The notes: a model not told the origin generated them from the letters alone. A stretch of DNA of 64,000 bases from Clostridiales bacterium (GCA_022768185.1 JALEMS010000004.1:1-64000), one strand, 5' to 3'; counted from the stretch's first letter, positions 23,324-33,754 are shown. Translations and numbers: made by a program.

Positions 23324-23638
23324 TCAGCCGATTACGCAATAGATCAGAAAATCCGCCGCCACCGCCGCCAGCACGCACACCATGACCGGGCACTTCCGCC
23401 ACGCCAGCAGCGCCGCCACCCCGCCGCCGGCCAGCCCGACCGACGGATGCGCCGCATCCACCGTGAACACGCCCGGCACGATCAGCGCCGCCATGGCCGT
23501 GTAGGGGATCAGATTCAGGAATTTTTCCACGCTTCCGCCAAAGTGCAGCTTTTCGAGCAAAACAACGGGCAGTGCGCGCGGAATGTAGGTGACAAGCGCC
23601 ATACCCAGAATGATCCAAACTGCTCTGTTGTCAGGCAT
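23324..23638 (-). CDS. azlD: Branched-chain amino acid exporter small subunit (AzlD)
   Basis: 104 residues with about four membrane helices: WIILGMALVTYIPRALPVVL at the start and FLNLIPYTAMAALIVPGVF in the middle, the AzlD pattern. Works with AzlC. The ATG lies inside the end of azlC (eight-base overlap), indicating translational coupling. Confidence 0.88.
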   Translation of the reverse strand: MPDNRAVWIILGMALVTYIPRALPVVLLEKLHFGGSVEKFLNLIPYTAMAALIVPGVFTVDAAHPSVGLAGGGVAALLAWRKCPVMVCVLAAVAADFLIYCVIG

Positions 23639-24335
23639 GCTCCGCCTCCTCCCCGCTCTCCGGCTCCAGCTCGACGAAAAACACGCCGGCAAACGCGCAC
23701 ACGAGCGTCGAGACGATCAACGCCCAGCTGGACGGCATCACACGTGTCAGGACCGTGTTGCACACCGCCGTCAGCACCACCAGCGCCCCCAATCTCCAGT
23801 TGCCGGACAGACCCGGAATGAGAATGGCAATGAACATGGCGTACAGCGATACGGCAAGGCTCGCCGTCACGATCGGCGGCAGAATGTCCGATATCAGCGC
23901 GCCGGCCAGCGTGCCCACGTTCCACGAGGCCCAGCTTGACAGCGCCAGCCCGAGAAAGCACGGCACCGTTGCATTTTCCCGCGGGCCGGTGGTGAACACC
24001 GCAAAGGTCTCGTCCGTCACGCCGAACGCCGCCAGCAGCTTTTTGCGCGTTTCGCCCGGCCCCATACGGTTGGCCACACAGGTGCTCATAATAAAGTGGC
24101 GCAGGTTCAGAATGAACGTGGCCAGCACAATGGCCAGCACGCCCGCTCCCTGCGCATACATGCCGGCAGCCATCATCTGGCTTGCCCCGGCATATACAAA
24201 AAAGGACATGGCGCATGTCTCCGCCGCCGAAAACCCGGCCTGCCGGGCCATGAGCGCATAGGCGATTCCAACAGGGATATAGCCCAGCACCACGGGCACG
24301 CCCGCCCGCAGCCCCCGGACAAACTGCTGCTTCAA
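23631..24335 (-). CDS. azlC: Branched-chain amino acid exporter large subunit (AzlC)
   Basis: 234 residues. AzlC landmarks: GVPVVLGYIPVGIAYALMAR at the start, FFVYAGASQMMAAGMY, LNLRHFIMSTCVANRM, and AFGVTDETFAVFTT. Together with AzlD it exports branched-chain amino acids or analogues across the cytoplasmic membrane. First gene of a two-gene operon, divergent from uvrB. Confidence 0.92.
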   Translation of the reverse strand: MKQQFVRGLRAGVPVVLGYIPVGIAYALMARQAGFSAAETCAMSFFVYAGASQMMAAGMYAQGAGVLAIVLATFILNLRHFIMSTCVANRMGPGETRKKLLAAFGVTDETFAVFTTGPRENATVPCFLGLALSSWASWNVGTLAGALISDILPPIVTASLAVSLYAMFIAILIPGLSGNWRLGALVVLTAVCNTVLTRVMPSSWALIVSTLVCAFAGVFFVELEPESGEEAEHA

Positions 24336-24425
24336 CTTGGGTCTTCCCTTCCCGCAGGCAGGCCGCAGCTGTTCTGCGCAGCACCGGTCTGCCGTCCGTC
24401 TGTATTGTTTTGAAAATGATCGTTA

Positions 24426-24454
24426 ATTGTATCATATGGCCGCGTACAGCGCAA
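24426..24454 (-). promoter_or_regulatory. Promoter of azlC-azlD
   Basis: Minus-strand TTGCGC (plus 24449-24454), 17-base spacer, TACAAT (24426-24431), about 90 bases before azlC. Confidence 0.6.
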
Positions 24455-24469
24455 GCATCTTTCCGGGTA

Positions 24470-24498
24470 TTGATTTTGCCGCGCCTGAGTGATAATAT
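24470..24498 (+). promoter_or_regulatory. Promoter of the uvrB operon
   Basis: TTGATT (24470-24475), 17-base spacer, TAATAT (24493-24498), 35 bases before the uvrB ATG. No LexA-type CGAAC-N4-GTTCG box was seen here. Confidence 0.6.
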
Positions 24499-24532
24499 TT
24501 AAAAATAACGATAACGCATACCGGGAGGGTCT

Positions 24533-26530
24533 ATGCCTGCTTTTCATGTGGTAAGTGAATATCAGCCGTCCGGTGACCAGCCGGACGCCATCGAAACGCT
24601 GGCCTCCGGCCTGGAGAACGGCATTTCAGAGCAGATTCTCCTGGGCGTCACCGGCTCCGGTAAAACCTACACCATGGCCAAGGTCATCGAGCGCATCCAG
24701 CGCCCCACGCTGGTGCTGGCGCACAACAAGACACTGGCCGCGCAGCTTTGCGCCGAGTTCCGCGAGTTCTTCCCGGACAACGCCGTGGAATACTTTGTCT
24801 CCTACTACGATTACTATCAGCCCGAGGCGTATATCGCCCACACGGATACCTATATAGAAAAGGACAGCGCCATCAACGACGAGATCGAGCGCCTGCGCCA
24901 CAGCGCGACAAGCAGCCTGTTTGAACGGCGCGACGTCATCGTCGTGGCCTCCGTCTCCTGCATCTACGGTCTGGGCGACCCCATTGACTACGCCAATATG
25001 GTCGTCTCTCTGCGCCCCGGCCAGCAGCGCAGCCGCGACGAGCTGCTGCGCAAGCTCGTTGAGATCCGTTACGAGCGCAACGACGTGGCCTTTGAGCGCA
25101 ACACGTTCCGCGTACGCGGCGACACGGTGGAGATTTGGCCCGTTTACTCCTCAGGCACGGCCATCCGCGTGGAGTTCTTCGGCGACGAGGTCGACCGCAT
25201 CAGCGAGATCAATCCGCTCACCGGCGTGCCGGAGCGTTGGCTCAACCACGTGGCTGTCTACCCGGCCAGCCACTATGTCACCACGCCGGAGAAAATGGCC
25301 CGTGCCATCGGCGAGATCCGCCGCGAGTGCGACGAGCGCGTTGCCTGGTTCCAGGCGCATGACAAACTCATTGAGGCCCAGCGCATCGCCCAGCGCACGG
25401 AGTTTGACATTGAGATGATGCAGGAATTGGGGTACTGCAACGGCATCGAAAACTACAGCCGCATCATCAGCGGACGCGCTCCCGGCAGCCCGCCGATGAC
25501 GCTGCTCGACTATTTCCCGAAGGATTTCGTTCTGTTCGTCGACGAGAGCCACGTCACGCTGCCGCAGGTGCGCGCCATGTACCGGGGCGACCGCAGCCGC
25601 AAGGAGTCGCTCGTCGAATACGGCTTCCGCCTGCCCTCAGCCTTCGACAACCGGCCTCTGAAGTTTGACGAATTTACCGCGCGCATCGGCCAGGCCGTAT
25701 ACGTCTCGGCCACCCCGGGCGAATACGAGCGCGAGCGCGCCGGCCAGGTCGCCGAACAGATCATCCGACCGACCGGTCTGCTGGATCCGCAGGTCTTCGT
25801 GCGCCCCGTTGAGGGGCAGATCGACGATCTCATCGGCGAGATTCAGTCCCGCATTGAAAAGCAGCAGCGCACGCTGGTCACCACGCTCACCAAGCGCATG
25901 GCCGAAGATCTCACCGAGTTTCTCATCCGGGCTGGCATCCGCTGCCGCTATATGCACCATGATATCGGCGCCATCGAGCGCATGGAGATCATCCGCGACC
26001 TGCGCCTGGGCGAGTTTGACGTGTTGGTGGGCATCAACCTGCTGCGCGAGGGCCTTGACCTGCCGGAGGTTTCGCTGGTGGCGATTCTCGACGCAGACAA
26101 GGAGGGCTTTCTCCGCAGCGAGACGAGCCTCATTCAGACCATCGGCCGCGCCGCGCGCAACGCAGAGGGCACAGTCATCCTCTACGCCGACGCCGTCACC
26201 CCCTCCATGCATGCGGCCATCACCGAGACCGAGCGCCGCCGCGCCAAGCAGAGCGAATACAACCGACGCATGGGCATCACGCCCAAAACCCTCACCAAGA
26301 GCGTGCGCGACCTCATCGAGATCTCCGGCTCCGCCCCCGCCGCCCGCGGCGGCAGGGACGGCGTGCGCATGACCGAGCGGGAGCGCCGCGAGGCCATCGC
26401 ACGACTGGAGAAGGAAATGAAGAAGGCCGCCCAGATGCTGGAGTTTGAATATGCCGCCGTGCTCCGCGATCAGCTCATCAAGCTGCGCGGCGAGGCAAGC
26501 ACCACGCAGAAACAGGAGGGCAAACGATGA
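24533..26530 (+). CDS. uvrB: UvrABC system protein B
   Basis: 665 residues, full length. Walker [16 protein letters not shown], beta-hairpin region [22 protein letters not shown] (motif III area), and motifs [23 protein letters not shown] and [13 protein letters not shown]-terminal UVR domain with [20 protein letters not shown] for UvrC contact. Damage-verification helicase of nucleotide excision repair, cytosolic. The start ATG follows GGGAGGGTCT. Overlaps polA by four bases, so repair incision and gap filling are co-transcribed. Confidence 0.98.
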   Translation: MPAFHVVSEYQPSGDQPDAIETLASGLENGISEQILLGVTGSGKTYTMAKVIERIQRPTLVLAHNKTLAAQLCAEFREFFPDNAVEYFVSYYDYYQPEAYIAHTDTYIEKDSAINDEIERLRHSATSSLFERRDVIVVASVSCIYGLGDPIDYANMVVSLRPGQQRSRDELLRKLVEIRYERNDVAFERNTFRVRGDTVEIWPVYSSGTAIRVEFFGDEVDRISEINPLTGVPERWLNHVAVYPASHYVTTPEKMARAIGEIRRECDERVAWFQAHDKLIEAQRIAQRTEFDIEMMQELGYCNGIENYSRIISGRAPGSPPMTLLDYFPKDFVLFVDESHVTLPQVRAMYRGDRSRKESLVEYGFRLPSAFDNRPLKFDEFTARIGQAVYVSATPGEYERERAGQVAEQIIRPTGLLDPQVFVRPVEGQIDDLIGEIQSRIEKQQRTLVTTLTKRMAEDLTEFLIRAGIRCRYMHHDIGAIERMEIIRDLRLGEFDVLVGINLLREGLDLPEVSLVAILDADKEGFLRSETSLIQTIGRAARNAEGTVILYADAVTPSMHAAITETERRRAKQSEYNRRMGITPKTLTKSVRDLIEISGSAPAARGGRDGVRMTERERREAIARLEKEMKKAAQMLEFEYAAVLRDQLIKLRGEASTTQKQEGKR

Positions 26531-29094
26531 AGCTGATGATTCTGGACGGCAACAGCGTGGCAAACCGCGCCTTTTACGGCGTGCGCACGCTCACCGCGCC
26601 GGACGGCACGCCGACCAACGCCGTATACGGCTTTCTGTCCCTGCTGCACAAGCTGCTGGAGACGCATGCGCCCGAAGCGCTATGCGTTGCCTTCGACCTG
26701 TCCGCTCCCACCTTCCGTCATCTGCGTTACGACAGCTATAAGGCCACGCGCAAAAAGATGCCGGAGGAGCTGGCCGTGCAGCTGCCGTTGATCAAGCAGG
26801 CGCTTGACGCCATGGGCGTGCTGCGCCTCGAGCTGGAGGGCTATGAGGCGGATGACCTCATCGGCACCGTCAGCCGCCTGTGTGAGCAGGGCGGTACGGA
26901 ATGCCTCATCGTCACCGGCGACCGGGACAGCTTTCAGCTCATCTCGGAGACCACGCACGTGCTGCACATGCGCACCAGGGGCGGGCAGACCGACACAACG
27001 GACTACACCCTCGCCCTTTTCCGCGAGGAATACGGCTTTGAGCCGCCGCAGCTGATCGACCTCAAGGCGCTGATGGGCGACAGCTCCGACAACATCCCCG
27101 GCGTACCCGGTGTGGGCGAAAAGACCGCGCTCGACCTCGTGCGCCGCTTCCACTCGGTGGATACCGTTTACGCCCGGCTCGATACGCTGGACATCCGTGA
27201 CAGCCTGCGCAAAAAGCTTGCCGCAGGCGAGGCGTCGGCCCGTTTGTCGTATGAGCTGGCCACCATCGACCGCAACGCCCCCATCGACTTCAAGCTGTCA
27301 GACGCACAGCGCCCCATCGTATACGGCGGCGCGCTGTACGCACTGTTTCAGCGGCTGGGCTTCCGGTCTTTTCTCGAAAAGTGGGGCGTTTCCAGGGACG
27401 TCGGCGAAGCGGCGGAGACGGAAAACGTCCCTGCCGCCCCGGACGAAGCCGTTTGCGAGGACGCCGCGGCCTTCTCAGCCTGGCTGGAGCAGGCACAGCA
27501 AGCGGAATATGTGGCCGTGCTGCCCGCCGGCGAGGGGCTGGACACGCTCTGCCTCTGCGACGGGAGCCAGGTGCTCACCGTTCAGCGGGCCTGCCTTGGA
27601 GACGACTGGCAGCCGCTGCTCCGTCGTCTCTTTTCCGCCGGCATCCCGAAGGTCTCGCACGACAGCAAGGATCTGATCCGCCTGCTGCTCGAGGCCGGTC
27701 TCCCTGCCGACGACATCGTGTTCGACACGGCGCTGGCGGCCTACCTGCTCGATGCGACGGAAAGCGGCTACGAGCTGCCGCGCATCAGCGCGCGCTACCT
27801 TGGGCACGAATGCAGCGGAGCCGCAGCGGTGTTTGCGCTGTATCCCGTGCTGCGCGCGCAGCTGGAGACGCTGGGTATGCAGCAGCTTTACGAGGAGATC
27901 GAGCATCCGCTCTGCCGTGTGCTGGCCGAAATGGAGCTGGCCGGTTTTCTCATCGACCGGGAGGCGCTGCGCCGCTTCGGCGACTCGCTCACCGGCTCGA
28001 TCGACGCACTGCAGCAGAGCATCTGGGCACTGGCCGGCACGCAGTTCAACATCAACTCGCCCAAACAGCTGGGCAGCGTGCTGTTTGACACGCTGCTGCT
28101 CCCGGCCGGCAAAAAGACGAAAACAGGCTGGAGCACCAATGCCGACGTGCTGGAGCGGCTGCGCGGCAAGCATCCCATCGTGCAGCAGGTACTCGACTAC
28201 CGCATGCTCACCAAGCTCAAATCCACCTATGCCGACGGGCTGCTGAAGGTCATTGCGCCCGACGGGCGCATCCATTCGCACTTCAGGATGACCGTCACGG
28301 CCACGGGCCGTCTCTCCTCCACCGAGCCGAATCTTCAGAACATCCCCATCCGGAAAGAGCTGGGCGCGGAAATCCGGCGCATGTTTGTACCCGCGCCGGG
28401 CATGGTGCTGGTGGACGCAGACTACAGCCAGATCGAGCTGCGCCTGCTGGCGCACATCTCCGGCGACGAAACGATGCGCCGGGCCTTCCGCGAGGGCGCG
28501 GATATCCACCGCGCCACGGCTGCGCAGGTGTTCGGCGTACCGTTTGAGGAGGTCACCGCGCTGCAGCGCAGTCGGGCCAAGGCCGTCAACTTCGGCATTG
28601 TCTACGGCATCTCTGCCTTCTCGCTGGCACAGGACATCGGCGTGTTTCAGAGCGAGGCGAAGGCTTATATGGAGGCGTATCTGGAGAAATACGCCGGCGT
28701 GCACGCCTATATGAAATCCGTCGTGGAGCAGGCCCGGCAGGACGGCTACGTCAGCACGCTGTTCGGCCGGCGCAGGAGTCTTCCTGAGCTGAAATCCTCC
28801 AATTTTCAGCAGCGCGCCTTCGGCGAGCGCGTGGCGCTCAACATGCCCATTCAGGGCACGGCGGCAGATATCATCAAGCTGGCCATGGTCAACGCTGCGC
28901 GGCGCCTGCGCGCCGAGCAGCTGCAGGCGCGGCTGATCCTGCAGGTGCACGACGAGCTGATCGTCGAGTCTCCCGTGCAGGAGGCCGAACAGGTCGCCGC
29001 CCTGCTCAAGGAAGAAATGGAACAGGCCGTCAGTCTGAGCATCCCGCTGACGGTCGACGTGAAGATCGGGAGCACCTGGGCGGAGGCGCATTGA
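26527..29094 (+). CDS. polA: DNA polymerase I
   Basis: 855 residues. 5'-nuclease domain at residues 1-~290 ([13 protein letters not shown], then [14 protein letters not shown], then [20 protein letters not shown]). Polymerase domain with motif [15 protein letters not shown], motif [20 protein letters not shown], and motif [11 protein letters not shown]. The middle (about 300-470) keeps the 3'-5' exonuclease fold ([26 protein letters not shown]), but the first carboxylate motif (FDTE in active enzymes) reads VLPAGEG, so proofreading is probably lost, as in several Firmicutes. Second gene of the uvrB operon. Confidence 0.97.
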   Translation: MKLMILDGNSVANRAFYGVRTLTAPDGTPTNAVYGFLSLLHKLLETHAPEALCVAFDLSAPTFRHLRYDSYKATRKKMPEELAVQLPLIKQALDAMGVLRLELEGYEADDLIGTVSRLCEQGGTECLIVTGDRDSFQLISETTHVLHMRTRGGQTDTTDYTLALFREEYGFEPPQLIDLKALMGDSSDNIPGVPGVGEKTALDLVRRFHSVDTVYARLDTLDIRDSLRKKLAAGEASARLSYELATIDRNAPIDFKLSDAQRPIVYGGALYALFQRLGFRSFLEKWGVSRDVGEAAETENVPAAPDEAVCEDAAAFSAWLEQAQQAEYVAVLPAGEGLDTLCLCDGSQVLTVQRACLGDDWQPLLRRLFSAGIPKVSHDSKDLIRLLLEAGLPADDIVFDTALAAYLLDATESGYELPRISARYLGHECSGAAAVFALYPVLRAQLETLGMQQLYEEIEHPLCRVLAEMELAGFLIDREALRRFGDSLTGSIDALQQSIWALAGTQFNINSPKQLGSVLFDTLLLPAGKKTKTGWSTNADVLERLRGKHPIVQQVLDYRMLTKLKSTYADGLLKVIAPDGRIHSHFRMTVTATGRLSSTEPNLQNIPIRKELGAEIRRMFVPAPGMVLVDADYSQIELRLLAHISGDETMRRAFREGADIHRATAAQVFGVPFEEVTALQRSRAKAVNFGIVYGISAFSLAQDIGVFQSEAKAYMEAYLEKYAGVHAYMKSVVEQARQDGYVSTLFGRRRSLPELKSSNFQQRAFGERVALNMPIQGTAADIIKLAMVNAARRLRAEQLQARLILQVHDELIVESPVQEAEQVAALLKEEMEQAVSLSIPLTVDVKIGSTWAEAH

Positions 29095-29095
29095 T

Positions 29096-29932
29096 ATGCT
29101 CAGCTTTGAAGAGGCAGGAACGATTCTGGACGAGGCGGCGGACGCGCTGCCGGAGGAAATTTTTCAGGGACTCAACGGCGGCGTCAGCCTGCTGCCGCGG
29201 CTGGTCACCGACGATGACGGCTTCTGCATCATGGGCCAGTATATCGTCGACTCGATGGGCCGCCGTGTGGAGATTTATTACGGTTCGTTTGAGGACGTCC
29301 ACGCGGAGGATCCGGACGACGTGGTGGCCTCTGAGCTGCGCAAAACGCTTTATCATGAGCTGACACACCATCTGGAGAATCGCGCCGGAGACCGCAGTCT
29401 TGAGCTGTGGGACGCGGCCTATAAGATGGCCGCGCTGGAAGACGCCGAGGCCGAGGCGCGGAATGCCCCGCCGCGCGAACGGGCACTCTGCCGGATCGTT
29501 CATGCCCGGCAGGAGCACCTGCCCGAGATGGCACGGCTGGAGCGCCTGTGCTTCTCCGATCCGTGGCCGGAGCGCACGCTGGCGGAAAATCTCACCGACG
29601 GATGCCGCAAGCTCTGCCTGGCCGCGCTGGAGGGCGGCGAGCTGCGCGGCTATATTCTGCTGCAGTACGTGCTGGATGAAGCGGAGATCTCCAACGTCGC
29701 CGTCGATCCGGATGAGCAGTGCCGCGGCATCGGAGGACAGCTGGTATCGGCTGCGGCCAACATGTGCCGTAAAATGGGCATTCGTCTGATCCATCTGGAG
29801 GTGCGCGAATCCAATGAGCCGGCCCGCCGGCTCTACACGCGGCAGGGCTTTGAAATCGCCGGTCGCAGAAAGCGCTATTACCGTTTCCCGAAAGAGGACG
29901 CAATCCTTATGACAAAGAGGCTCGAAGCATGA
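29096..29932 (+). CDS. Fusion: zincin-like metallopeptidase + RimI N-acetyltransferase
   Basis: 278 residues in one frame. Residues 1-~125 match the small zincin-like family: FEEAGTILDEAADALPEEIF, GLNGGVSLLPR, IYYGSFEDV and LRKTLYHELTHHLENRAGD with an HExxHxxE-type zinc site. Residues ~130-278 are RimI-like: LPEMARLERLCFSDPW, EAEISNVAVDPDEQCRGIGG (acetyl-CoA loop RGIGG), then NEPARRLYTRQGFEIAGRRK. RimI acetylates ribosomal protein S18. It normally stands alone next to tsaD; here the zincin is joined to it. The ATG is one base after the polA stop; tsaD overlaps the end by four bases. Confidence 0.85.
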   Translation: MLSFEEAGTILDEAADALPEEIFQGLNGGVSLLPRLVTDDDGFCIMGQYIVDSMGRRVEIYYGSFEDVHAEDPDDVVASELRKTLYHELTHHLENRAGDRSLELWDAAYKMAALEDAEAEARNAPPRERALCRIVHARQEHLPEMARLERLCFSDPWPERTLAENLTDGCRKLCLAALEGGELRGYILLQYVLDEAEISNVAVDPDEQCRGIGGQLVSAAANMCRKMGIRLIHLEVRESNEPARRLYTRQGFEIAGRRKRYYRFPKEDAILMTKRLEA

Positions 29933-30930
29933 TTATTCTCTCAGTTGAAAGCACCTGCGACGAAACCGCCGTCGCCGTCACGGAAAACGGGCGGAACGTC
30001 CTGACCGATCAGATCTTCTCCCAGGCCCGCCTGCATGCCGTCTACGGCGGCGTGGTGCCGGAGATCGCCTCCCGCAGCCACGTGGAGGTCATCAGCCAGC
30101 TGGCCGACCGCGCCGTCGCCGAGGCCGGCGTCACGCGCGGCGACATCGATGCGGTGGCCGTCTCCTACGCGCCGGGTCTCATCGGTGCGGTGCTGGTGGG
30201 CGTCAGCTTTGCCAAGTCCGCCGCGATGGCGCTGGGCGTGCCCATCATTCCGGTGCACCATATCCGCGGCCACATCGCCGCAAACTACATTGCCTTTCCG
30301 GAGCTGGAGCCGCCGTTTCTGTGTCTGGCCATTTCCGGCGGCAACACGATGATCGTCGACGTGCGCGATTATACCGACCTGCACGTGCTGGGTGCCACGC
30401 GCGACGACGCAGCCGGCGAGTGCTTCGACAAGGTAGCCCGCGTCCTGGGTCTGGGTTATCCCGGCGGCGCGCCGGTCGACCGGCTCTCACAGGGCGGAGA
30501 CGACAAAAAATACCATTTCCCCATCGGTCACGTCGCGGATCATCCCTATGACATGAGCTTTTCCGGCCTGAAAACAGCCGTCATCAACCTCGTACACGGA
30601 GCAGAGCAGCGCGGTGAGGCGCTGGATGTCCCCTCGCTGTGCGCCAGCTTTTCCGCCGCAGTCAGCGCCAGCCTTGTGCCGCGCACCATGGCCGCCGCGC
30701 GCGAGCTGGGACGCGAGCGGGTGGCCGTCGCCGGCGGTGTGGCCGCAAATTCCCGCATCCGGCATGATTTTGAAGCCGCCGTGCGCGCTGAGGGAAAGCA
30801 GCTGTTTGTCCCGCCCTTGCGCCTGTGCGGCGACAACGCCGCCATGATCGGCTGCCAGGGCTATTATGAATACCGCGCCGGCCATACCGCCGGACCGGAT
30901 CTGAACGCATACGCAACAATGGAGCTATGA
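29929..30930 (+). CDS. tsaD: tRNA threonylcarbamoyl transferase TsaD
   Basis: 333 residues, full-length Kae1/TsaD. SVESTCDETAVAV at the start, metal-binding HHIRGHIAANYIAF, LAISGGNTMIVDV, GLGYPGGAPVDRL and VAVAGGVAANSRIR. It completes t6A37 formation on ANN-reading tRNAs with TsaB, TsaE and threonylcarbamoyl-AMP. tsaB, tsaC and tsaE are not in this window. Overlaps the RimI fusion gene by four bases. Confidence 0.97.
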   Translation: MIILSVESTCDETAVAVTENGRNVLTDQIFSQARLHAVYGGVVPEIASRSHVEVISQLADRAVAEAGVTRGDIDAVAVSYAPGLIGAVLVGVSFAKSAAMALGVPIIPVHHIRGHIAANYIAFPELEPPFLCLAISGGNTMIVDVRDYTDLHVLGATRDDAAGECFDKVARVLGLGYPGGAPVDRLSQGGDDKKYHFPIGHVADHPYDMSFSGLKTAVINLVHGAEQRGEALDVPSLCASFSAAVSASLVPRTMAAARELGRERVAVAGGVAANSRIRHDFEAAVRAEGKQLFVPPLRLCGDNAAMIGCQGYYEYRAGHTAGPDLNAYATMEL

Positions 30931-30934
30931 TTTT

Positions 30935-31612
30935 ATGGGTATACATGACGGACACCGTGCACGGATGAAACTGCAGATGATGGAACACGGCCTCGACACC
31001 ATGAACGACCACGAGGTGCTCGAGCTGCTGCTGTATTATGCCATTCCCCGGCGGGACACCAACGAACTGGCGCACCGCCTGCTGGAACATTTCGGATCGC
31101 TGGCCGGCGTATTTGAAGCCAGCCCCCGGGATCTGCAGTCCGTCCCCGGCGTGGGTCAGCATGCCGCCTGTCTGCTTCATCTCATTCCGCAGGTCAATCG
31201 CCGCTATCTCATTTCCCGGGAAACACGAAGCTGCGGGTGCATCCTCAGCACGGCCGCAGACGTGCGCGACTACGTGCAGGCCCATCTGCTTTACGAGCGC
31301 AACGAGGTGGTCTACGCCGTCTGCCTGGATTCCTCCTTCCGCGTCATCAACTGCCGGAAGCTCAGCCAGGGCACGGTCAATGCCGTGGACATCAGCATCC
31401 GCATGCTCATCGAGCACGTGCTCAATTGCAACGCCGTCTCCCTGCTGCTGGCGCATAACCATCCGGATGCGCCGGCCTTTCCCTCCGAAGCGGACATTGA
31501 GACCACGGTGCGTATCCGCACGGCGCTGGAAAACATCGGCGTCTATCTGCTTGACCACGTCATCATCGGCAGCGACAGCTATCTTTCCTTCTCCGAGAGC
31601 GGCTTGCTCTGA
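30935..31612 (+). CDS. radC: RadC/YsxA family JAMM-domain protein
   Basis: 225 residues. N-terminal UPF0758 helical part (HGHRARMKLQMMEHGLD, LELLLYYAIPRRDTNELAH), with a helix-hairpin-helix (LQSVPGVGQHAACLLHLI), then the JAMM metalloprotease-like domain with LLLAHNHPDAPAFPSEADI (H-x-H plus S and D). Despite the name, a role in DNA repair is not established. Begins four bases after tsaD; last gene of the uvrB operon. Confidence 0.95.
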   Translation: MGIHDGHRARMKLQMMEHGLDTMNDHEVLELLLYYAIPRRDTNELAHRLLEHFGSLAGVFEASPRDLQSVPGVGQHAACLLHLIPQVNRRYLISRETRSCGCILSTAADVRDYVQAHLLYERNEVVYAVCLDSSFRVINCRKLSQGTVNAVDISIRMLIEHVLNCNAVSLLLAHNHPDAPAFPSEADIETTVRIRTALENIGVYLLDHVIIGSDSYLSFSESGLL

Positions 31613-31689
31613 CCGGCCGGTCCCGCCGCATTGTACATATTTTCCTGCACCGTTCGGAGCATTTGGTTAAAACGTTATGCCAATTTTTC

Positions 31690-31718
31690 TGGACCTTTCT
31701 TCGACCTTATGCTACAAT
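31690..31718 (+). promoter_or_regulatory. Promoter of the CODH-hydrogenase operon
   Basis: TGGACC (31690-31695), 17-base spacer, TACAAT (31713-31718), about 100 bases before the cooS start codon. Confidence 0.55.
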
Positions 31719-31787
31719 ATTCCCAAACATGGGAATTTTTATATTGTCTTCCCATGCAGCGGCACGCCCGATACGGCGCTCCGCTGC
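31719..31787 (+). promoter_or_regulatory. Leader hairpins ahead of cooS (possible attenuator)
   Basis: Directly after the promoter, ATTCCC-AAACAT-GGGAAT is followed by TTTT (31719-31740), which looks like a small terminator. A second hairpin, GCAGCGG with CCGCTGC, spans about 31756-31787 before the ribosome site. Conditional termination is possible but unproven. Confidence 0.35.
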
Positions 31788-31816
31788 TCAGTTTATTTGT
31801 TTGGAGGAATGTAAAA

Positions 31817-33733
31817 ATGAACAAGCCGATTTGCAGCAGCGCCGACAAACCCCTTGAGCAGTTTCTGTGCAGCTGCGGAGAAGATACCTCGCATCATCGC
31901 ATGGTCACCCAGCAGAACAAGTGCGGCTACGGGCTGAGCGGCGTCTGCTGCCGTCTGTGCTCCAACGGCCCGTGTCGTCTCTCTCCGTCCAAGCCGAAGG
32001 GTGTGTGCGGCGCGGATGCGGACACCATTGCCTGCCGCGGCTTCCTGCGCTCCGTGGCCGCCGGCTCCGGCTGCTACATCCATGTTGTGGAAAACACTGC
32101 AAAGCGTCTGCGTGAGCTGGCACAGGCCCGCATCGCCGACGGCGGCGAGATGCCGCACCCCGAGGCCGTCGCAAAGCTGGCCGGCATTTTGGACATTCCC
32201 TGTGAAGGCTCCTGTGCGCAGACCGCGCTGGCCATCGCCGACGCAGTCCTGGCCGACCTGCGCAAGCCTGTCGACGAAAAGATGGAGCTCACTGAAAAGA
32301 TCGCTTTGCCCAAGCGCTACGAGGTCTGGAAAAAGCTGGGCATTCTGCCTGGCGGCTCGAAGGATGAAATCCTCAACGCCGTCGTCAAGACGTCCACCAA
32401 TCTCAACTCCGATCCCGTGGACATGCTCTTCCAGTGCCTGCGTCTGGGCATCTCCACCGGCACCTACGGACTGATCCTCACCAACCTGCTCAACGACATC
32501 ATCATGGGCGCGCCGCAGATCTCGCTCGATCCTGTCGGTCTGCGCGTCGTTGACGCAGACTACATCAACATCATGATCACCGGCCACCAGCAGGCGATGT
32601 TCGCCGACCTGCAGGCCACCCTCGAAACCGAGGCCGTCCAGCAGGCCGCGCAGAAGCTCGGCGCAAAGGGCATGCGCATCGTCGGCTGCACCTGCGTCGG
32701 ACAGGACTACCAGTGCCGCTCCGCCTGCTACAACGGCATCTTCTGCGGCCACGCCGGCAACAACTACACCAGCGAGGCCGTTCTGCTCACCGGCTGTATC
32801 GACCTGGTCGTCTCGGAGTTCAACTGCACCATCCCGGGCATCGAGCCGATCTGCGAGAAGCTCGACATTCCCATGCTCTGCCTGGACGACGTTGCCAAGA
32901 AGCGCAACGCAAAGCTTCTGCCGTACTCTGATGAAAAGAAGGCCGACATCTCCGCCGAAATCGTCTCCGCCGCCCTTGCCGGCTACAAAAACCGCAAGGC
33001 CCAGCTTACCGGCGAGCAGCCCGCTCCCGGCGAAAAGCGTGTCAATCCCATGGCCAATCACGGCTTTGACGGCTCCGTCACCGGCGTGAGCGAGGACACG
33101 CTCGTTCAGGTGCTCGGCGGCAGTCTCAAGCCGCTGATCGACGTGATCGTCTCCGGCAAGATCAAGGGTCTGTGCGCCATCGTCGGCTGCTCCAACCTCC
33201 GCGCCAAGGGCCACGACGTCTTCAGCGTGGAAATGGCCAAGGAGCTGATCAAGCGCGACATTCTCGTGCTCACCGCCGGCTGCACCAGCGGCGGACTGGA
33301 AAACTGCGGCCTGATGAACCTCGACGCCATTGAGCTGGCCGGCGACGGACTCAAGGAGGTCTGCAAGGCGCTGGGCGTGCCGCCCGTGCTGAACTTCGGT
33401 CCGTGCCTCGCCATCGGCCGCATTGAGCTGGCCGCCTGCGCGCTGGCCAAGGAGCTGGGCGTCGACCTGCCCCAGCTGCCCGTCGTCATCAGCGCGCCGC
33501 AGTGGCTTGAGGAGCAAGCGCTGGCAGACGGCTCCTACGCGCTGGCGCTCGGCTTCCCGCTCCACCTGGCGCTGGCTCCGTTTGTGATCGGCAGCGAAAC
33601 GGCCGTCTCCGTGCTCACCGAGGGCCTCAAGGAACTCACCGGCGGCCACCTGTTCATCGACACCGAGGTAGCCTCCACCTGCCAGACCGTCGAGGACATC
33701 ATCCTCGAAAAGCGCAAGGGCCTCGGCCTGTAA
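31817..33733 (+). CDS. cooS: Anaerobic (Ni-Fe) carbon monoxide dehydrogenase, divergent
   Basis: 638 residues, the usual CooS length. The N-terminal cysteines for the D and B clusters are in place (CGYGLSGVCCRLCSNGPCR, quoted core GVCCRLCSNGPCR). Further Cys-bearing segments fit C-cluster positions: MITGHQQAM (His), RIVGCTCVGQDYQCR, VVSEFNCTIPG, AIVGCSNLRA, LTAGCTSGG and NFGPCLAIGR. Several differ from the canonical forms as I remember them: GICCTGNE-like is GCTCVGQD, and the region with the catalytic Lys (SEKA) reads LEEQALADG. CO oxidation may thus be altered. The start at 31817 follows GGAGG. The hydrogenase gene follows 21 bases later. Confidence 0.9.
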   Translation: MNKPICSSADKPLEQFLCSCGEDTSHHRMVTQQNKCGYGLSGVCCRLCSNGPCRLSPSKPKGVCGADADTIACRGFLRSVAAGSGCYIHVVENTAKRLRELAQARIADGGEMPHPEAVAKLAGILDIPCEGSCAQTALAIADAVLADLRKPVDEKMELTEKIALPKRYEVWKKLGILPGGSKDEILNAVVKTSTNLNSDPVDMLFQCLRLGISTGTYGLILTNLLNDIIMGAPQISLDPVGLRVVDADYINIMITGHQQAMFADLQATLETEAVQQAAQKLGAKGMRIVGCTCVGQDYQCRSACYNGIFCGHAGNNYTSEAVLLTGCIDLVVSEFNCTIPGIEPICEKLDIPMLCLDDVAKKRNAKLLPYSDEKKADISAEIVSAALAGYKNRKAQLTGEQPAPGEKRVNPMANHGFDGSVTGVSEDTLVQVLGGSLKPLIDVIVSGKIKGLCAIVGCSNLRAKGHDVFSVEMAKELIKRDILVLTAGCTSGGLENCGLMNLDAIELAGDGLKEVCKALGVPPVLNFGPCLAIGRIELAACALAKELGVDLPQLPVVISAPQWLEEQALADGSYALALGFPLHLALAPFVIGSETAVSVLTEGLKELTGGHLFIDTEVASTCQTVEDIILEKRKGLGL

Positions 33734-33754
33734 GCGAAAGCGAGGGTACAAATC

